Shown: in pieces, positions 62,038 to 64,000 of the stretch
Layout: each line of letters begins with the position of its first letter
Numbering within the stretch: position 1 is the stretch's first letter
NCBI GenBank assembly: GCA_963650915.1
Contig: CAVJMJ010000010.1
Coordinates: forward strand, 16,643 to 80,642
DNA from: UBA4636 sp963650915
GTDB taxonomy: Bacteria > Bacillota > Clostridia > Christensenellales > Borkfalkiaceae
Reading direction: 5' to 3'
Length of the DNA: 64,000 nt
Notes under the pieces: model-generated
What the model saw: the letters and a program-made list of their open reading frames with translations, nothing else
Told to the model about the DNA's origin: nothing
Database searches by the model: none
Program-made: the position numbers and the translations under genes

Positions 62038-62098
62038 TTTGGCGGGTGCTTGACCGCGATGCGAAGCGTCGCGCTTGTATAGTCAAGCACCCGCCAAA
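62038..62098. repeat. 17-bp inverted repeat with inner hairpin
   Basis: TTTGGCGGGTGCTTGAC and its exact complement GTCAAGCACCCGCCAAA enclose about 27 bp that themselves contain GCGA/TCGC and GCG/CGC pairs. It lies 50 bp beyond the end of rhaD. Confidence 0.85.
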
Positions 62099-62144
62099 GT
62101 GACAAAAGGATTTATTACTTCAAATGTTATAAGCATATGTTCGC

Positions 62145-62957
62145 TTATTTTCCCAAGATTCCGTCAAGCGGTGTGAGATGCCACAAATCCACAAGTCCTT
62201 GCAATACGTCATCACCGATTTCATTGACGACGTGTCCCAATGTGAGCATATAAAGTTGTGCCGTTTTCTCAACAGTTTCGATAAGCCCGAAGGCTTCGTC
62301 AATGTCTTTGCCAACGCCGTAGATGCCGTGATTCGTCCATACGACAAGACGATACTTTTTCATCTTCTCTGCCGTCGCTTCGCCGATTTCGTTCGTTCCG
62401 CAAACCATACAAGGCAAAACCCCTACGCCGTCCGGGAATACCACGATTGCTTCGGTGTTGTTGCGCCACAATTTTTCGGTAAACACTCTGTCGTCGGTTT
62501 TTACGACTGCGGACATGCAAATAGTATAAGTTGGGTGCGTGTGCATAACCACTCTGTGATTTGGATCTATTTTCAAACGAGTTGCGTGCGTCATAAGGTG
62601 TGCGGGAAGTTCGCTCGTGAATTTTCCGCCGTCCTTATATCCCCACAAAAGTTCCGCCGATTTGCCGTCTGCGCCGATGCGGATTATACCGAGATTGGTT
62701 TCGGGATCGCCTTCAACGTTCTTGAAATATTTGCCCGTTCCCGTAACGATGAAATATCTGCCGACCAACTCTTTTGCATCGAATCCCGTCGGGATAACTC
62801 GCAAAACCTTGTCCGTATCGAGATATTCTTTTACTTGCTCTTCATCGAGCAATACGGAAACGTTTCCTCCGTTTCTTTCGTCCCAGCCTTGACGATACAT
62901 ATTGCTCGTAATTTTGCAAAGTTCTTTTACAAACGGTGCTTCAAGTATGTTTTTCAT
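62145..62957 (-). CDS. rhaD: Rhamnulose-1-phosphate aldolase
   Basis: 270 residues, close to the usual 274. It splits L-rhamnulose 1-phosphate into dihydroxyacetone phosphate and lactaldehyde. It is a class II aldolase: zinc ligands in HTHPTY (His-x-His) and in TNHGIYGVG; RQGWDERNGGNVSVLL near the N-terminus binds the phosphate. It overlaps the rhaA stop by 4 bp (ATGA), so the two are co-translated. Confidence 0.94.
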   Translation of the reverse strand: MKNILEAPFVKELCKITSNMYRQGWDERNGGNVSVLLDEEQVKEYLDTDKVLRVIPTGFDAKELVGRYFIVTGTGKYFKNVEGDPETNLGIIRIGADGKSAELLWGYKDGGKFTSELPAHLMTHATRLKIDPNHRVVMHTHPTYTICMSAVVKTDDRVFTEKLWRNNTEAIVVFPDGVGVLPCMVCGTNEIGEATAEKMKKYRLVVWTNHGIYGVGKDIDEAFGLIETVEKTAQLYMLTLGHVVNEIGDDVLQGLVDLWHLTPLDGILGK

Positions 62958-64000
62958 CTTTTGCTAAGCACTCCTTTTTCGTAGTCTTTTATTTCGTCAA
63001 ACCAATCGTCTTTCATTCCTTGTCTGTCGAGATACTCTTTCCAAACTTCGCCGAAAGGATAGGTTTTGAGTTGTTCTTGTCTGTACATAAGTTCGGTGAA
63101 TTCACCGTTGTCCTGCAACTTTTTGAGCGCGTCGTTTGGCGTAAGCAATGCGTAAAGCAACGCCTTTTGCATATTGCGCTCGCCCGTAACCCACGCGGAT
63201 ATACGATTTATCGACGCGTCGAAATAGTCAAGCCCGATAAGCACCTTGTCAAGCGCGTCGTTTCTTACAATCTCTTTTGCAATCTCTTTGAGTTCGTCTT
63301 CGAACAAAACGACGTGGTCGCTGTCCCATCTCACTCCGCGCGTTACGTGAAGCGCAACTTTATCATAGAAAGCAAGCAACGCAGGAATTTTGTCGCTGAC
63401 GTATTCGAGCGGATGATAATGACCGTTGTCAAGCAAGCAACAAATATCGTTTTTTGCCGCATAGTTCTGATAGAACTCGTTGCTACCCACCGTATAACTT
63501 TCAACGCCTATGCCGAACACTTTGCTTTCCACCGCAACGACAACTTTCTTCTTGTCATACGGTTTTTTCAAAATCTCGTCAAGACTCTCTTTAAGGCGAA
63601 GTCTCGGAGTAAGTCTGTCCGCGGGAACGTCCTTGAATCCGTCTGGAATCCAAATATTCATAAGACAATGGCTGTTCATTTCCTTTGCGAAATATTCGGA
63701 AATGCGGATACACGCCTTGCAATGCTCAATCCAAAATTTGCGCACGTTTTCGTCGGGTGATGAAAGCGTAAGTCCGCCCTTTACCATCGGGTGTGAGAAC
63801 ATCGTGGGATTGAAATCTATTCCGTCAAGTCCTATCTCTTTGGCAAACTCGACCCAAGGTGCAAAATGTTCGGGACGATATGCGTTTCTGTCCACTTTCT
63901 CGCCGTTAAGAATTGCATAACTTGCGTGCAAATTGAGCCTTTTCTTGCCCGGCATAAGCGAAAACGTTTTTCTCAAATCTTCTTTGAGTTCTTCAAAGTT
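62954..64000 (-). CDS. rhaA: L-rhamnose isomerase (5' end outside the window)
   Basis: About 349 codons are visible; the family has about 418, so some 70 N-terminal residues lie past the window end. It converts L-rhamnose to L-rhamnulose. The barrel blocks LDGIDFNPTMFSHP, VVVAVESKVFGIGVESYTVGS, CCLLDNGHYHP, HVTRGVRWDSDHVV and IGLDYFDASINRI contain the metal- and substrate-binding acidic and histidine residues. It forms a catabolic pair with rhaD; a kinase (rhaB) may lie beyond the window. Confidence 0.95.
   Translation of the reverse strand, partial: NFEELKEDLRKTFSLMPGKKRLNLHASYAILNGEKVDRNAYRPEHFAPWVEFAKEIGLDGIDFNPTMFSHPMVKGGLTLSSPDENVRKFWIEHCKACIRISEYFAKEMNSHCLMNIWIPDGFKDVPADRLTPRLRLKESLDEILKKPYDKKKVVVAVESKVFGIGVESYTVGSNEFYQNYAAKNDICCLLDNGHYHPLEYVSDKIPALLAFYDKVALHVTRGVRWDSDHVVLFEDELKEIAKEIVRNDALDKVLIGLDYFDASINRISAWVTGERNMQKALLYALLTPNDALKKLQDNGEFTELMYRQEQLKTYPFGEVWKEYLDRQGMKDDWFDEIKDYEKGVLSKR

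Noticed and set aside
62178..62984. A 268-residue plus-strand frame opposite rhaD, and a similar one opposite rhaA
   Set aside because: Shadows of the rha genes; the minus-strand products match known enzymes.

Overview
The window looks like chromosomal DNA of a low-GC, Gram-positive-type bacterium, most likely a gut-associated member of the Bacillota (class Clostridia). The reasons are SepF, Hsp33, a PheB/UPF0735 ACT protein, CsoR, lipoproteins with Gram-positive lipoboxes, MBG-repeat and InlB B-repeat surface proteins, a leftover BspA-type leucine-rich-repeat fragment, strong AGGAGG-type ribosome binding sites, and no outer-membrane genes. I cannot name the species. Most genes lie on the minus strand.

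Layout. 1-2.2 kb: a SGNH-type (DUF4886) lipoprotein, then a tRNA-Glu(CTC) followed by three 201-bp tandem units that each carry the tRNA 3' end and its terminator hairpin. 2.5-6.4 kb: an overlapping operon hslO - TPR protein - helical protein - YwqG-like protein. 6.5-8.5 kb: a methyltransferase and a membrane protein. 8.7-12.3 kb: lysine/threonine branch genes asd and dapB (plus strand), facing aspartokinase and a PheB-type ACT regulator (minus strand). 12.5-17.3 kb: a secreted HtrA-like protease, sepF, a double-HTH protein, and an Ig-like/VanZ protein. 17.5-23.2 kb: an ABC ATPase, a 12-TM permease and a 1081-residue Ig/beta-helix surface protein in one transcription unit. 23.4-33.0 kb: a 35-bp hairpin array, a lipoprotein and a giant surface protein of about 2863 residues with MBG repeats and a C-terminal membrane helix.

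33.0-38.9 kb: about 2.5 kb of repeats, including a 15-unit 44-bp hairpin array. It ends at a copper-responsive promoter with two CsoR operators, and then come csoR and copA. The copA frame runs into a CopZ-like domain that keeps its own ribosome binding site and ATG. 38.9-43.0 kb: a two-subunit aconitase X enzyme with an old-yellow-enzyme-type oxidoreductase. 43.5-47.9 kb: a small heavy-metal-binding protein, an InlB-repeat lipoprotein, and two divergent XRE regulators around tandem operators. 48.8-51.0 kb: aspA divergent from an Lrp/AsnC regulator. 51-58.4 kb: membrane proteins, an SDR oxidoreductase, a BcrAB-like ABC exporter, and a YugP-family protein that has lost its zinc site. 58.4-62.1 kb: interspersed repeats, a coiled-coil protein, an XRE repressor with a 30-bp operator array, and a BspA pseudogene. 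62.1-64.0 kb: rhaD and rhaA (rhaA cut by the window end).

The most unusual features of the window are in its repeats. Nearly every intergenic gap holds short degenerate tandem repeats. Similar repeats have entered reading frames (asd, copA, the DUF4886 lipoprotein). Two arrays consist of evenly spaced hairpins. The 13-mer AACGGGCTTATAG occurs at least 11 times exactly, in coding and noncoding DNA and on both strands, and often forms or adjoins a terminator, in the manner of a DNA uptake or signal word.
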